Source: Pseudanabaena biceps PCC 7429 (GTDB taxonomy: Bacteria > Cyanobacteriota > Cyanobacteriia > Pseudanabaenales > Pseudanabaenaceae). From it: DNA of 40,795 nt. Location: positions 1-40,795 of the forward strand of contig NZ_ALWB01000033.1 in NCBI RefSeq assembly GCF_000332215.1, in the 5' to 3' direction. Below the pieces are notes generated by a model, which saw only the letters and a program-made list of their open reading frames with translations, was not told where the DNA came from and searched no databases. Of the stretch, positions 32,801 through 40,795 are shown one piece after another (the first letter of the stretch is position 1; every line of letters begins with the position of its first letter). Both the position numbers and the translations under genes were made by a program.

Positions 32801-35033
32801 TGAGCGAAGTTAGCGGACGAGGGGCAACACCAAGATTTTCTTCTTGGTCATAGGTAACCTTAAAAATAGTCGTGGGACTAACTTTCGCATTTAATTCCGC
32901 TCCATATTTAGTTTGTCCTGGCACAAAGCTTGTCGTAGCATTATTCGCAAACCCAGTTTCCGCTTTTCGATAATAAAGCTTGCCAATAATATCCGAACTT
33001 AACTCGCTGTTTAACTCAAAACGGAGGGCTGTACCAGTAATATATCCATACAACTCCGAATCATTTTGCGATCGCGCATATTCCGCAATCAACTGGGTCT
33101 TTTCACCAAAAGATATTAGCGCATTCGCTCCATATAAGATGAAGTTGCGAATACCAAGACTCTCTTTAAAGTAATTGGCTCCGATCCAACTCGGTTGATT
33201 TTGACTGCGGTTGAGATGATAGCGTATTTGACCGCCATAGATATTACTATCACCACCAACCTGCTCGTTTTGATAGGTAACGACGATCTGACGGCGCAAA
33301 AGCTGCCCAGAATCACCTATTTCCGTTTGTAATAATGGCTGACGGAAGAGAATAGAACCATTGTCATAGTTAATATCGTAATCTTTACCACGGGTTAACG
33401 ATTGACTGGCAATCACCGTTCCCGCACTAAAGAAATCAATCAACTCCACAAAGACATTTTCACTACCTTCGATCAGCAAGCGCTTTGAAAGAAAATAAGT
33501 ACCACTCGTACCATTAGGAGCAATCGTATCGCGCTGAAAGGATTTACCGACATTACTATAAAAGCCCGTAATTTGCACATCGCCAATATTAAAGTTACCT
33601 TTAAACCCTTGCAATTGCCTTGAAATCCCGCTAAATTGCTGCGATCGCGAAGTGAATTCATCCGTGGTGAAATTTCCCCACATGAAGTAATCCGTACTCG
33701 CGCCCTTAACAGGAGAATTACGCTCAAAGCGCAAATATAAGCTGTCATAGGATGGCGTAGTCTTGGTAGAAGTAGAACTATCTCCATAAACTGGATACTG
33801 CGGATCGCAATATTGCGTCGTACCCGATAAACTACGATTACCCGCACAGTCTTGATTCAGAGAGCGGTTGCTATTGTATGCACCTGTAAATAACCACTCA
33901 CCAATCCGTCCCGTACCAAACACAGCACCATAGAGATCGACTTGGGTATTGTTGTTGAGATCCGTAGGCAAAAAATCGCGCAAGCTGCGATAGAAATCAG
34001 TACCCCTAGCCCCAAAGCGCAGATCGATAACCCCAGTCACCAAAGAGGGACGGAGATCAGTTTCAAATAAAACTTGGGTAAAGGCTTCCATTTTGGCATT
34101 GGCAGCACGTATCGTCACCGTTCCAGTTTTTAAGCTCGATCGCAACTGAGCCGTAAATCTTCCCAGCTTAGCTCGGACTTGAAATCCTGGCTGTTCGGGC
34201 GAAGCATCCGTACCAATTAACTCACCGTCACTAGCTTCTAAAGTAACCAAGTCATCCCAATTAGAGCGATTACCATCGGCATCAACCAATTGCCCATCAA
34301 TGGTGACATTAGAGCGCCCATCAGCAGGAACACGGGATTCTAAAGTACTGACTACTAGTTTTACGGGCTTACCTCGAACTTTTAAGCTCATCGAACTAGC
34401 AACCGATTCCGTACCAGCTTCCTTCACCACAATCTGGTTATCTCCAGGCTGCAAAGGGACACCGTACCAAGTTTGCGTAACTAATTTATTAGTTTCATCT
34501 AGTTCCGAACGACCAATCAAATTAGGGTTGACTGACTTACCATTCACTACGAGTTCAATTTTAGTATTTGCAGGCATCTGAATCGTAACCGTCGCCGCAG
34601 GGACATCCAAAACAGTCCCCATCGTAGGCGAGAGAATCACAATCCTTGGCAGCACTTGCTCAGCGGGAACCGCAGTATCAGCGACTTTTCCATTCAAGGA
34701 ATTGCTGGTTTTAGAGTCCAATCGATTAGGAGTTGCTGTCTGCGAAGAAGCTACATCAGTCCTATTGGGAATTGCTTGAACTTCTTTATTCAGGGGAGAT
34801 GCTATTTTGACATCGGTTTTGGCATCGGTTTTGGCATTAGCATCAGCTTTGGCATTAGCTTTGGCATCAATTTTATTTTTATCAGTTAATGATTTTTGAT
34901 GATTAATATCTAAATCTTTTGTTGGCGAATCAGCAATTAGTTCTGCCTTCACAGTTGCCGACATCAATAACAGCAAAATCTGTGGCAATACCACAATTCC
35001 TAATTTACCAAGAGGTATGGAAATACTTTTCAC
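29817..35033 (-). CDS. Giant outer-membrane beta-barrel-like protein with Ig and OmpA-like domains
   Basis: A 1738-residue envelope protein starting at a GTG with AAGGAGG 9 nt upstream; that G is shared with the stop codon of the gene before. A signal peptide (about 1-31) precedes a Lys/Ala/Asp/Thr low-complexity stretch (about 45-80). Two Ig-like domains follow: about 130-225 (VNGKSVNPNLIGR) and an invasin-like one at about 230-325 (VPADGRSNVTIDGQLVDADG). Residues about 330-1230 are rich in alternating beta strands and aromatic strand ends, as in an outer-membrane barrel (TGVIDLRFGARG, LIAEYARSQND). A Pro-rich linker leads to two degenerate OmpA-like domains (about 1270-1400 and 1470-1560), which keep the RKYLLDRGVSSNQM-type helix but lack a clear HTD motif. 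It is the natural candidate for the outer-membrane anchor or exporter of the DUF11 proteins. Confidence 0.82.
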   Translation of the reverse strand: MKSISIPLGKLGIVVLPQILLLLMSATVKAELIADSPTKDLDINHQKSLTDKNKIDAKANAKADANAKTDAKTDVKIASPLNKEVQAIPNRTDVASSQTATPNRLDSKTSNSLNGKVADTAVPAEQVLPRIVILSPTMGTVLDVPAATVTIQMPANTKIELVVNGKSVNPNLIGRSELDETNKLVTQTWYGVPLQPGDNQIVVKEAGTESVASSMSLKVRGKPVKLVVSTLESRVPADGRSNVTIDGQLVDADGNRSNWDDLVTLEASDGELIGTDASPEQPGFQVRAKLGRFTAQLRSSLKTGTVTIRAANAKMEAFTQVLFETDLRPSLVTGVIDLRFGARGTDFYRSLRDFLPTDLNNNTQVDLYGAVFGTGRIGEWLFTGAYNSNRSLNQDCAGNRSLSGTTQYCDPQYPVYGDSSTSTKTTPSYDSLYLRFERNSPVKGASTDYFMWGNFTTDEFTSRSQQFSGISRQLQGFKGNFNIGDVQITGFYSNVGKSFQRDTIAPNGTSGTYFLSKRLLIEGSENVFVELIDFFSAGTVIASQSLTRGKDYDINYDNGSILFRQPLLQTEIGDSGQLLRRQIVVTYQNEQVGGDSNIYGGQIRYHLNRSQNQPSWIGANYFKESLGIRNFILYGANALISFGEKTQLIAEYARSQNDSELYGYITGTALRFELNSELSSDIIGKLYYRKAETGFANNATTSFVPGQTKYGAELNAKVSPTTIFKVTYDQEENLGVAPRPLTSLTDLLNVGQQATPGSAVDNSLRTISLGLQQNLGSSLLNLDLLFRDRQDRISPSTLSGNSTQLRSRLSVPIADNVKLTAQNEVSLSSSSDAVIPDRSVLALDWTIFQGLTARLGQQWFHSGPLAGNSITSADLLGEYKLGTDTTFTGRYSLVGGANNATTTQGSLGLNQRWQVLPGVRLNFGYEHIFGSFGTTTTTGTSFLQPFAVGQSSSSLTLQNGDSYNIGFEYTDNPDFKASAKFENRSNSSSSNTVVTASALGKLSPALTMLFNYQQSSAANQAIVGLGTISSLKVGLAYRDPNDDKFNLLLRYEYRQNPSIVPDSLLLGSGTGYNDYTLALEGIYAPNWQWEFYGKLALRNSTTTVASDFTAVSATNLTQFRVTYRAGYNVELVGETRFLNQPTAGYSEMGLVGEVGYYLTPNLRLAAGYSSGAVNADRDFSGTRSAGGLYAGITVKLNELFDGFGLQKTPPRQQQEPIEPQTPVATASPQTPKVAAVATPPIPQVISLNVARSLIFKENRQSGLPSNLPSSISSNSAEFAISDIAILENLVAILKEYNDLSIDIRGYIGSLAEMNSGDNLAAHRMMATRKYLLDRGVSSNQMTLRSLGGVPSSAELISSASNTASNMDGKVTPVSFAISGKADVFNAIATRLQTMAANSPTAEFLQSLLPNASPILQASASPANPSNGKVPSLSAAVNVGNDGKIADLSYATLDRMIENLKTNSSLLFEIQANSTLNASAGQDLETMKMIAVRTYLLDKGVSSDRILLSSRSGNVDSNGNSQVYISLNQDDSNPNIAAVPVAPAATVQANVGNSAPLAVSTNAALPLSLFLEADRRLSNWLDLAYRTVPDSQINPQINPQINPVFNNSIQISNLGFAPLLSQLPLSIDSLLAIALPENSARSTAARNIFLSYAVEVSPPQLLSKLIGNELAATNFPNNNESKVSEPVATNADRRLATAFNFLLTNKGDTTTAFLRAIGLSPTEKSGFVIDPERLSNLKN
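30229..30264 (-). repeat. 12-nt tandem repeat inside the giant barrel gene
   Basis: Three head-to-tail copies of GGATTAATTTGC (last copy ending in A) encode QINPQINPQINP near the C-terminus. The unit is in frame, so slippage would change protein length without breaking it. A related in-frame simple repeat, with units around TTTGGCATCGG/TTTGGCATTAG, occurs at about 34810-34872 and encodes the Lys/Ala/Asp stretch near the N-terminus. Confidence 0.8.
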
Positions 35034-36571
35034 TACTTAGAACCTCCTTTTTCGGTTGTACCAATACCACGCGCCGCAGGAGTCAAAGCGAAGTTCACTC
35101 TACTTAATGAACCAGGAGCCAGTTTTACTAACCGCGATTGACTGTTACGCTCGATAAAATATAGATTTGGTGCGAGGGTATAACCAGGGACCGAGGTCAA
35201 ATCGATCGCTAAAGTACGACTACCCGAAAGAACATTACTGAGAGAATATAGCCCATTGGCATCCGTAACAATCCGAGTACCATCATCCATATAAATCACC
35301 GCATTAGGAATACCTGGTTCGCCTGGTTGTTGTTCGCCATCAAAATTTTTGTCAACAAATACGCGACCGATCAAAGTACCGCAATCCGACAATAGCCCTG
35401 GGCGAATTCTCAGAGCAAAGGAGACGGGACCATCACGCACCACCTGTTGATTATCCGCACGAATACCCGATACTGATGCTTGATTGATTCCATTACCCCG
35501 AATCGCATCATTAGTAAGCTGGGCTGCATAGACAATGCTCAGAGCGAGATTATCTGAAGCCTTAGGAAGAGCAACATTGGGAGTGAAGGTCAAACTTCTC
35601 CCATTTTGTACCACACTTACTGTCACCGTATTTGAGCCAAGAGCAGCCCGCACCGAACCATTAACATATTGAAAGCCCAAGGGCAGATTATCCGTAATCG
35701 AAGGCTGATTAATTGGCGCAGAGGAGAGATTTTGAATAGCTAAACGATAAATAACTGTGTCGCCTGGTTCGGCAGCAGCGCGATCGCCTGTTTTCAAAAT
35801 TTGAATCGCTTGCGCCTCACATACACCAACCTTGAGGTTAACTGCCACAGCCAAACTCAAACCTACCGTCGCCGCATTCGTAATATCAATTACTCCATTT
35901 AAAGAAGTCGCTCCACTCGATGCCGAGATGGGATTGCCATCTAAAGAAGTAGCCGTATAACTAACTACATTGCCGTTTCGCGCAGTGATCGTCAGTTTGA
36001 TGCGCCTGCCACCTAAATTAGAGTTAGCTGGCTGTTTTACCGCCAAAATATATTCTCGACCCACATCCACTTGACCGCGATTAACATCAAGCAAGAAGTT
36101 AAACTTACCCTTATCACTAGATGTCAAGAAGAAAGGATTGGCATTATAGAAATTTGGATCTAATCCAGCAGTCTTGCCACCACCTGCTTGGCTAGGAGGG
36201 ACTGTAGCAGTGAGTGAAACTGGCGAGCCAATATCACCTGTAGAATTGAGCAATTCGTATAGACCGACGCTAAACCCACTGTAGTCACTCAATATACCAC
36301 CATCGCAAGAGGTCAAAAGACCAAAGGGATCGATTAGGGAATTTGAGACTGCGGTGGGGTTGACTGTTGTTGCCGAAGAATTACCTGTGAAAATATTACC
36401 TACCGCATTGGTATAGCTATAGGAAGCAGTATTCTGAATCGGAGTTTTCGTCTGCGCTTGGCTAGCATTACATACTTGAACGATCGCGCCAAACAGAAAT
36501 ACGGCAGTAAGGTTTAGGCTGTTTCGCAGAAAATTTTGTTTTATCGTCAGACTTCGAGTTTTCATTTTCAA
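35033..36571 (-). CDS. Exported DUF11 / SdrD-B-like surface protein
   Basis: A 512-residue protein with a signal peptide (about 1-38, ending NASQAQ). The next segment, TKTPIQNTASYSYTNAVGN, matches the N-terminal domain of the 847-residue protein upstream. A DUF11-type domain lies at about 255-370 (LKTGDRAAAEPGDTVIYRLA, TDNLPLGFQYV). An SdrD-B-like Cna-type beta domain lies at about 390-490 (IGRVFVDKNFDGEQQPGEPG, VTDANGLYSLSNV), which often binds calcium and is rigid. The tail is short and basic, with no anchor. The stop codon overlaps the GTG of the giant barrel gene by one base, so the two are translationally coupled and probably made in fixed proportion. It lies 147 bp after the small DUF11-like gene, with no clear terminator between. 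Confidence 0.85.
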   Translation of the reverse strand: MKMKTRSLTIKQNFLRNSLNLTAVFLFGAIVQVCNASQAQTKTPIQNTASYSYTNAVGNIFTGNSSATTVNPTAVSNSLIDPFGLLTSCDGGILSDYSGFSVGLYELLNSTGDIGSPVSLTATVPPSQAGGGKTAGLDPNFYNANPFFLTSSDKGKFNFLLDVNRGQVDVGREYILAVKQPANSNLGGRRIKLTITARNGNVVSYTATSLDGNPISASSGATSLNGVIDITNAATVGLSLAVAVNLKVGVCEAQAIQILKTGDRAAAEPGDTVIYRLAIQNLSSAPINQPSITDNLPLGFQYVNGSVRAALGSNTVTVSVVQNGRSLTFTPNVALPKASDNLALSIVYAAQLTNDAIRGNGINQASVSGIRADNQQVVRDGPVSFALRIRPGLLSDCGTLIGRVFVDKNFDGEQQPGEPGIPNAVIYMDDGTRIVTDANGLYSLSNVLSGSRTLAIDLTSVPGYTLAPNLYFIERNSQSRLVKLAPGSLSRVNFALTPAARGIGTTEKGGSK

Positions 36572-36718
36572 CAGGTAACCTTAAGGGCCTAAAATCTTGA
36601 TCTAAAAAGTTTTTATATGAAATCCTTTATTGAAATCCTTAATTGGTCGATCGAATGACTGATCATATTCCACAATTATTCGATCGATCAGGATATATTG
36701 ATTTGCCTTGATTTGCCC

Positions 36719-37285
36719 CTAACGAATCCGAACTTGATAGGTAGCATAGGTAATAGTCTTAGCAGGGAAGCTATCACCAAATTTCCAGCGAACATTCGTG
36801 TACATACTATCAGGTGCGGGACGATTTACAATCTCACCACTGTCTAATTTGACCCGAATCGTCGGATTATCACTATAAGTTTTACCTCCGTCGATACTGT
36901 AGTCTAACTTTGCACCTTGAATGGTGGGCAAGGTTGCCGAGCCTAAAACATAAATCGAAGACTTGGGAATAGGTTGAGTTACAACCAAGTTTTTAATTTG
37001 CCGATCGCTAATATTGCTAGCAGTTACCACATAGCGAATATTTTCTCCTGGACGCAGAGACGCATTCGTGGGTAGAGGTTTCCATTCCACTTGTCCTGAA
37101 GCGATCGCCACAACCGACTGCCTTTCAGCGACAAGCTTGAGTTGAATTGGGGCTTGTTGCTGAGATGATTGAGCAAATACTGGTTCACTAGACTGCGAAC
37201 TAGCAAGCCCTGGCATAACACCAGTAAAAGGGACGGTGGATAAAAGAGCGATCGCTCCAATTCCAATTAAATTCATACGTTGCAT
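36719..37285 (-). CDS. Small exported DUF11-like protein
   Basis: A 188-residue protein with a signal peptide (about 1-40, ending PVFAQ) and a single DUF11-type domain: VEWKPLPTNASLRPGENIRY, VVTASNISDRQIKNLVVTQP, YSIDGGKTYS. It ends on the strand ITYATYQVRIR. The reading frame also starts at a GTG at 37294, but that GTG is part of the AGGTGATC ribosome-binding site of the ATG at 37285, so the ATG is the better start. It sits between a long perfect hairpin (37317-37359) and the SdrD-B-like gene. Its small size and single domain suggest a subunit or cap for the larger relatives, but that is only a guess. Confidence 0.82.
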   Translation of the reverse strand: MQRMNLIGIGAIALLSTVPFTGVMPGLASSQSSEPVFAQSSQQQAPIQLKLVAERQSVVAIASGQVEWKPLPTNASLRPGENIRYVVTASNISDRQIKNLVVTQPIPKSSIYVLGSATLPTIQGAKLDYSIDGGKTYSDNPTIRVKLDSGEIVNRPAPDSMYTNVRWKFGDSFPAKTITYATYQVRIR

Positions 37286-37316
37286 TTTGATCACCTAATT
37301 TATAACAATAACCATG

Positions 37317-37359
37317 GAATTCAAGAATTAGAATGATAACCATTCTAATTCTTGAATTC
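37317..37359 (-). promoter_or_regulatory. Perfect 19-bp hairpin between genes 1 and 2 of the surface operon
   Basis: GAATTCAAGAATTAGAATG and its exact complement flank a 5-nt loop, 11 nt after the stop of the 847-residue protein gene. No T run follows on the minus strand, so it is less like a terminator than an mRNA-protecting or attenuating stem that would let the first gene be expressed more than the rest. Confidence 0.65.
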
Positions 37360-37370
37360 AAAGCGATTAT

Positions 37371-39914
37371 CTAGTTCACCTTACGTTGGAAATTAAAGGT
37401 TCTGGATATCCCAGGAGCAACCGTACCAGTAACGCTATCGATGTACTTGGTGACATCGGTAGTTGCAGTCGTACCAGTCTGATCACCACTAGAAGTAGTA
37501 CCCGCAGTACCACTAAAGAAAGAGATCGTAGAAGCACCAGAATCCTTAGCCGAACCAACAATGTTACTAGTATCAATTTGACCATTAGCATCATTGTCTT
37601 TTGCCCAGTTATTGGGAGCTGTAACACCATCTTCCGTAATAACCACCTTGCCAGCATTCAGAACCACATTTCCAGTTCCCGCCGCGAGGTCGGAAATATT
37701 GGTATAGACGATTTGATACTCAATGATGTTACCAGGAGCGGGTTTCTTGGCTGTGGTGCTAAAGGTTCCGTCAGTACCCGACACAGCAGGACCAGTTCCC
37801 TGTAAAACCCTTGACTGTTTTACAAGTTGCAGGAAGCCTGTATAAACGCGATCAATGGTAATGTTCTGGACTTGTGCCGTAGGCGAGCCGCTTCCATTTG
37901 CATCAACAAAAGCAGTGATTGGCACGGGGAAACCGCGTTGAACCGTTGTGATACCTGCGCCCTGAGCGCTACCATCCGTCGAAAGAGGAGTTCCTGATGG
38001 AAGATCGACACTGACCCCATAATTAGCGGAACCAGCTCCGTTCGCAGGCACTGCCGCCGCAGGGATTTGCACTGGGTTTGTGGCTCCAATGGGGTTACCG
38101 CCGACAGTACCAACCCCTGAAGTAAAGGTAAAGATTCCCGTAGTAGAGTTGTAGGTATAAGAAGCAGATATACCCTGATAGGAAACAGTCACGACAGTTC
38201 CATTAGGCAGATCGGTCGTAGTTGCTGGTTTAGTTGGAATCAGAGAAATATTACCTGCTGTCGTACCACTATTCTGAACAGTATTAGTGAAGGATACAGG
38301 AGCAGGATCGATGGTCGTTCCAGGAGCCGTATTAGGTGGAATCAAAGCAGACTGATTGGTAAAGTCATCGTTATTGCTTGTCGGTCCAACGGCTGCAGGA
38401 GCCGCACTAGGTCCATTCAAAACCGAACTAGCAACAGGCGTTGTAATCGTAGTTGCATTAACATTACCAAGAGGATTATTGGTACCAGTATTATTATTCC
38501 CTGTATCAATATTGGTCGGTGTAGGTGTACCAGAATAAAATCCACCATCGGGCGTAGTCGGAAAGGTACTCGTACCAGGATTGAAATTATCTGGGTTTTG
38601 GTCACCTGAGTCGTCATAGATCTTCGTAGTCGGATCGCCAACGGTAGTACCTGCCACCTGAGCAATGTTATAGATGGTGGTCGGACTAGCTGTCGCACCA
38701 GTTGTCTTGACTTGGATATTAAAGCCTGTAACTGTCGCTCCCGTCGCTACTGAGGTAATCAGCGCAGGATTGTTAACAAAACCAACTCTGGTAACCGAGC
38801 TTAAGGTTGGAGCAGTCGTAGTCCATGTAGCCGCATCAGCATTAGTAGTCACAGGAGTGGTCGTATAAACCACGATCCAGCCCGCAGGAGGAGTCGGCGC
38901 GACGTTAAGTACAGTCTTTGCGGGAATCGCATCAGAGACCAAGATCCGTGTAACGGTAGAGCCATCCAGCGAGATACTTGTCCCAGCCAATCCAGCAGGA
39001 GAAATACCTGTACTAGTTACGTCATTACTCTCAACCCTCAAACTCAACCCATAGGTCAACAAATCATCGGTCAGAGTCGCAGGAGTCCCCGCATTACTAT
39101 AGGCAGTCTGAGTTTTTAGAATAGTTGCTAGGGCTCTTGTTTTAGCAGTACTGTTAACGGTCGTCGTCTGAGTAGCACTGGCTTCCCTCACGCCATTGAC
39201 TGATGGACCATTAGGATCGGGAGTAGGAGCGACTGTATAAATATCACCACCATCGGCAATCCGTGGCTGGTTTTGAGCATCCCCAGGGGTTTGTCCCAAT
39301 CTATCAGTAATGACATCCCCCGCATTAGCTCCCGCCTGAACGGTAACTGGTACCCTTACTAGCACAGTCCCGTTAGGAGCAATCCCCGCTGTTGTTAGTC
39401 CAGCAACAGGTACGTTCGTCCAAGTCGCCCCTCCGTCAGTACTATATTGCAGTTGACCGCTTGCAGGAGTAGCACCAGTTTTATCAACAGGCAATACACC
39501 AGAAACAGTAGCTGGCCCCGTTGTTGTTGAAACATTGGGAATCTGGAATCTGGTAAAATCATTACCAACGTTGGTAACTGTGTAGGTAAATACCAACACA
39601 TTCCCTGGCTGAACAGGACCGCCTGGGGTAGTCTGGTTAGTGAATCCCGAACCAGTCACTGTAATACCTGCTACTTCTGCTACAGTTACGGTAACCGTGT
39701 TGGATGTAGTATTAATAGGACTACCTGGGTTGTTCGGATCTTCATACGTACCTGTTGCCGTATTCTGAATTGCTGTTCCAGCAGCAGTTTGGGGGACACT
39801 TTGCGCGAGTGTGGTTAGTGGAGTTAGTAGAGATATTCCCCCAATCGTTAATGTCGCTGCGATCAACCGATAGTATGAAGCAAGCGGGTTTATTTGTTTA
39901 CTATATTTGGGCAT
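37371..39914 (-). CDS. Large exported DUF11-type repeat surface protein
   Basis: An 847-residue, Thr/Pro/Gly/Asn-rich protein with a signal peptide (about 1-38, ending TTLAQ). The start of the mature part, TAIQNTATGTYEDPNNPGSP then NTVTVTVAEVAGITV, is the usual opening of bacterial DUF11/conserved-repeat proteins. Several Ig-like beta-sandwich repeats follow (for example VLVFTYTVTNVGNDFTRFQI and EYQIVYTNISDLAAGTGNVV). It ends ISRTFNFQRKVN on a final strand with no anchor motif. Cys is absent and charged residues are few, as in surface structural proteins. GAGGA lies 13 nt before the ATG, a long spacing. It is the first gene of the minus-strand surface operon, and the hairpin after it may uncouple it from the rest. 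Confidence 0.86.
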   Translation of the reverse strand: MPKYSKQINPLASYYRLIAATLTIGGISLLTPLTTLAQSVPQTAAGTAIQNTATGTYEDPNNPGSPINTTSNTVTVTVAEVAGITVTGSGFTNQTTPGGPVQPGNVLVFTYTVTNVGNDFTRFQIPNVSTTTGPATVSGVLPVDKTGATPASGQLQYSTDGGATWTNVPVAGLTTAGIAPNGTVLVRVPVTVQAGANAGDVITDRLGQTPGDAQNQPRIADGGDIYTVAPTPDPNGPSVNGVREASATQTTTVNSTAKTRALATILKTQTAYSNAGTPATLTDDLLTYGLSLRVESNDVTSTGISPAGLAGTSISLDGSTVTRILVSDAIPAKTVLNVAPTPPAGWIVVYTTTPVTTNADAATWTTTAPTLSSVTRVGFVNNPALITSVATGATVTGFNIQVKTTGATASPTTIYNIAQVAGTTVGDPTTKIYDDSGDQNPDNFNPGTSTFPTTPDGGFYSGTPTPTNIDTGNNNTGTNNPLGNVNATTITTPVASSVLNGPSAAPAAVGPTSNNDDFTNQSALIPPNTAPGTTIDPAPVSFTNTVQNSGTTAGNISLIPTKPATTTDLPNGTVVTVSYQGISASYTYNSTTGIFTFTSGVGTVGGNPIGATNPVQIPAAAVPANGAGSANYGVSVDLPSGTPLSTDGSAQGAGITTVQRGFPVPITAFVDANGSGSPTAQVQNITIDRVYTGFLQLVKQSRVLQGTGPAVSGTDGTFSTTAKKPAPGNIIEYQIVYTNISDLAAGTGNVVLNAGKVVITEDGVTAPNNWAKDNDANGQIDTSNIVGSAKDSGASTISFFSGTAGTTSSGDQTGTTATTDVTKYIDSVTGTVAPGISRTFNFQRKVN

Positions 39915-40795
39915 GTGTTCAGGGTTTCCTCACTAAAAGGGGATGCGTTTCTTTCAAAGAAATTTAAAGCAACGAGAGTTAAATTACCCATTTCTAGAAT
40001 GAACTATGTCAGCCTTTTATATTCAACTAAAAATCACCCAAAACATAGGCAATCTAATTATGCTGAAAAATACATAATATTCAAGCACAAAGTTTGCCCA
40101 ACATATTTTTGATAAGCTTTAAAGAATATAAATAGGAATGAGATTTAGATCATAAAGACAGACTGGTAATGTGGGAGATAAGTATACGATGAGAAGATTT
40201 CTACTCAGTCTAGATTCATTGTAGGGATACAAATTATAAATAGACCTAACTAGCTGACGTATATTTCTTATGAGTGCTGAATCTATAGTACCCAAAACTT
40301 TCTACATATGTTCTATCTAGCAGCAATACATATCAAGTATAGCTAGATGCTGTAGCTCTATTGGGCAAGAATGATTCTCTAACGTCGAGCGTTTAAAGTC
40401 TCATCTAGATTTCACTAGACACAAAAATACCATACCGTATTACATAACGAATTATATTATAGTAGACCTATGGATTAGTGCAATACGTTAATCTGAATTT
40501 AATCTCAATACCTCTCTAGATAAGGTTTAGAGCAAAGTCAAGTCAAAATATTACTTAGGTATCATTAATGAAAATATTATTTGGATACCCTAGAACAAGA
40601 GATATTTTTTTACTCAAAAGGATGTTGATTAGTAACTAGTTTAGTAACTAAGAGTAACTAAAAACCAAATAATTTCAGCAATAAGTAGGGCTTGCTGAAA
40701 AAGAGACTAAGCGGAAAGGAGTGTGCAAAGAGGAAGGGGATAATACTTTGACTGTCTACTAGGAAATTGCCAAGAAAAAGAATTAAAGTTAAAGA
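39915..40795. other. AT-rich region upstream of the surface operon, no supported gene
   Basis: About 880 bp with many stops in all frames. A 72-codon plus-strand frame at 39894-40112 overlaps the start of the 847-residue gene and has no ribosome-binding site or family resemblance. There is a short cluster of TAGTAACTA-type words at about 40630-40660. The operon promoter should be in the part nearest 39915, but I cannot point to convincing -35/-10 elements. Confidence 0.5.

Noticed and set aside
39894-40112. 72-codon plus-strand frame at the right end
   Set aside because: It overlaps the start of the 847-residue gene on the other strand and shows no ribosome-binding site or family motif.

Overview
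The window looks like cyanobacterial chromosome, most like Pseudanabaena. That is an inference from the many HIP1-type GCGATCGC words, the AT-leaning base composition, a cyanobacterial type of FHA/GAF/adenylate cyclase and the dense small palindromic repeats. I see no rRNA, tRNA or CRISPR array.

Layout. (1) 1-328: nested small repeats. (2) 329-3466: an FHA-GAF-adenylate cyclase (minus strand) divergent from argD (plus strand), followed by a terminator and two repeats. (3) 3778-16513: ten genes all on the minus strand and almost all redox or sugar enzymes. In transcription order they are a GMC flavoprotein oxidoreductase, a VioB-type ferritin-like protein, a sorbitol/gluconate dehydrogenase small-subunit-like protein, an exported pentapeptide-repeat protein, an IolE-like protein with an export signal, an exported multicopper oxidase, a SnoaL-like protein, a tagatose/psicose-epimerase-like protein, an exported copper-radical (galactose/glyoxal) oxidase and a DyP peroxidase. 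This is the best candidate for an undescribed pathway: oxidation of a sugar, polyol or cyclitol, with peroxide made by the copper oxidase and used by the peroxidase. (4) 16571-21118: a mobile or plasmid-like patch with a 30-codon gene and its own terminator, direct and inverted repeats, a tyrosine recombinase, a parAB pair with two copies of a palindrome, and a cupin gene. (5) 21170-39914: eight minus-strand genes that form a surface/outer-membrane system. They are four exported proteins made largely of DUF11-type repeat domains, two of them a tandem pair of Gly-rich paralogues; a small single-domain relative; a 1738-residue beta-barrel-like protein with Ig and OmpA-like domains; a beta-helix/OmpA protein; and an unknown protein with a TTG start. 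(6) 39915-40795: AT-rich, no supported gene.

The strongest non-coding result is a family of 103-bp double-hairpin elements (ATACCAA...TTGGTAT ends). There are five copies plus a 43-bp derivative. Two copies are interrupted by other small palindromic elements, a 101-bp one with a TA target duplication and a 151-bp one with a 7-bp target duplication. Subtracting insert and duplication restores exactly 103 bp in both cases. The stems differ between copies but stay paired.
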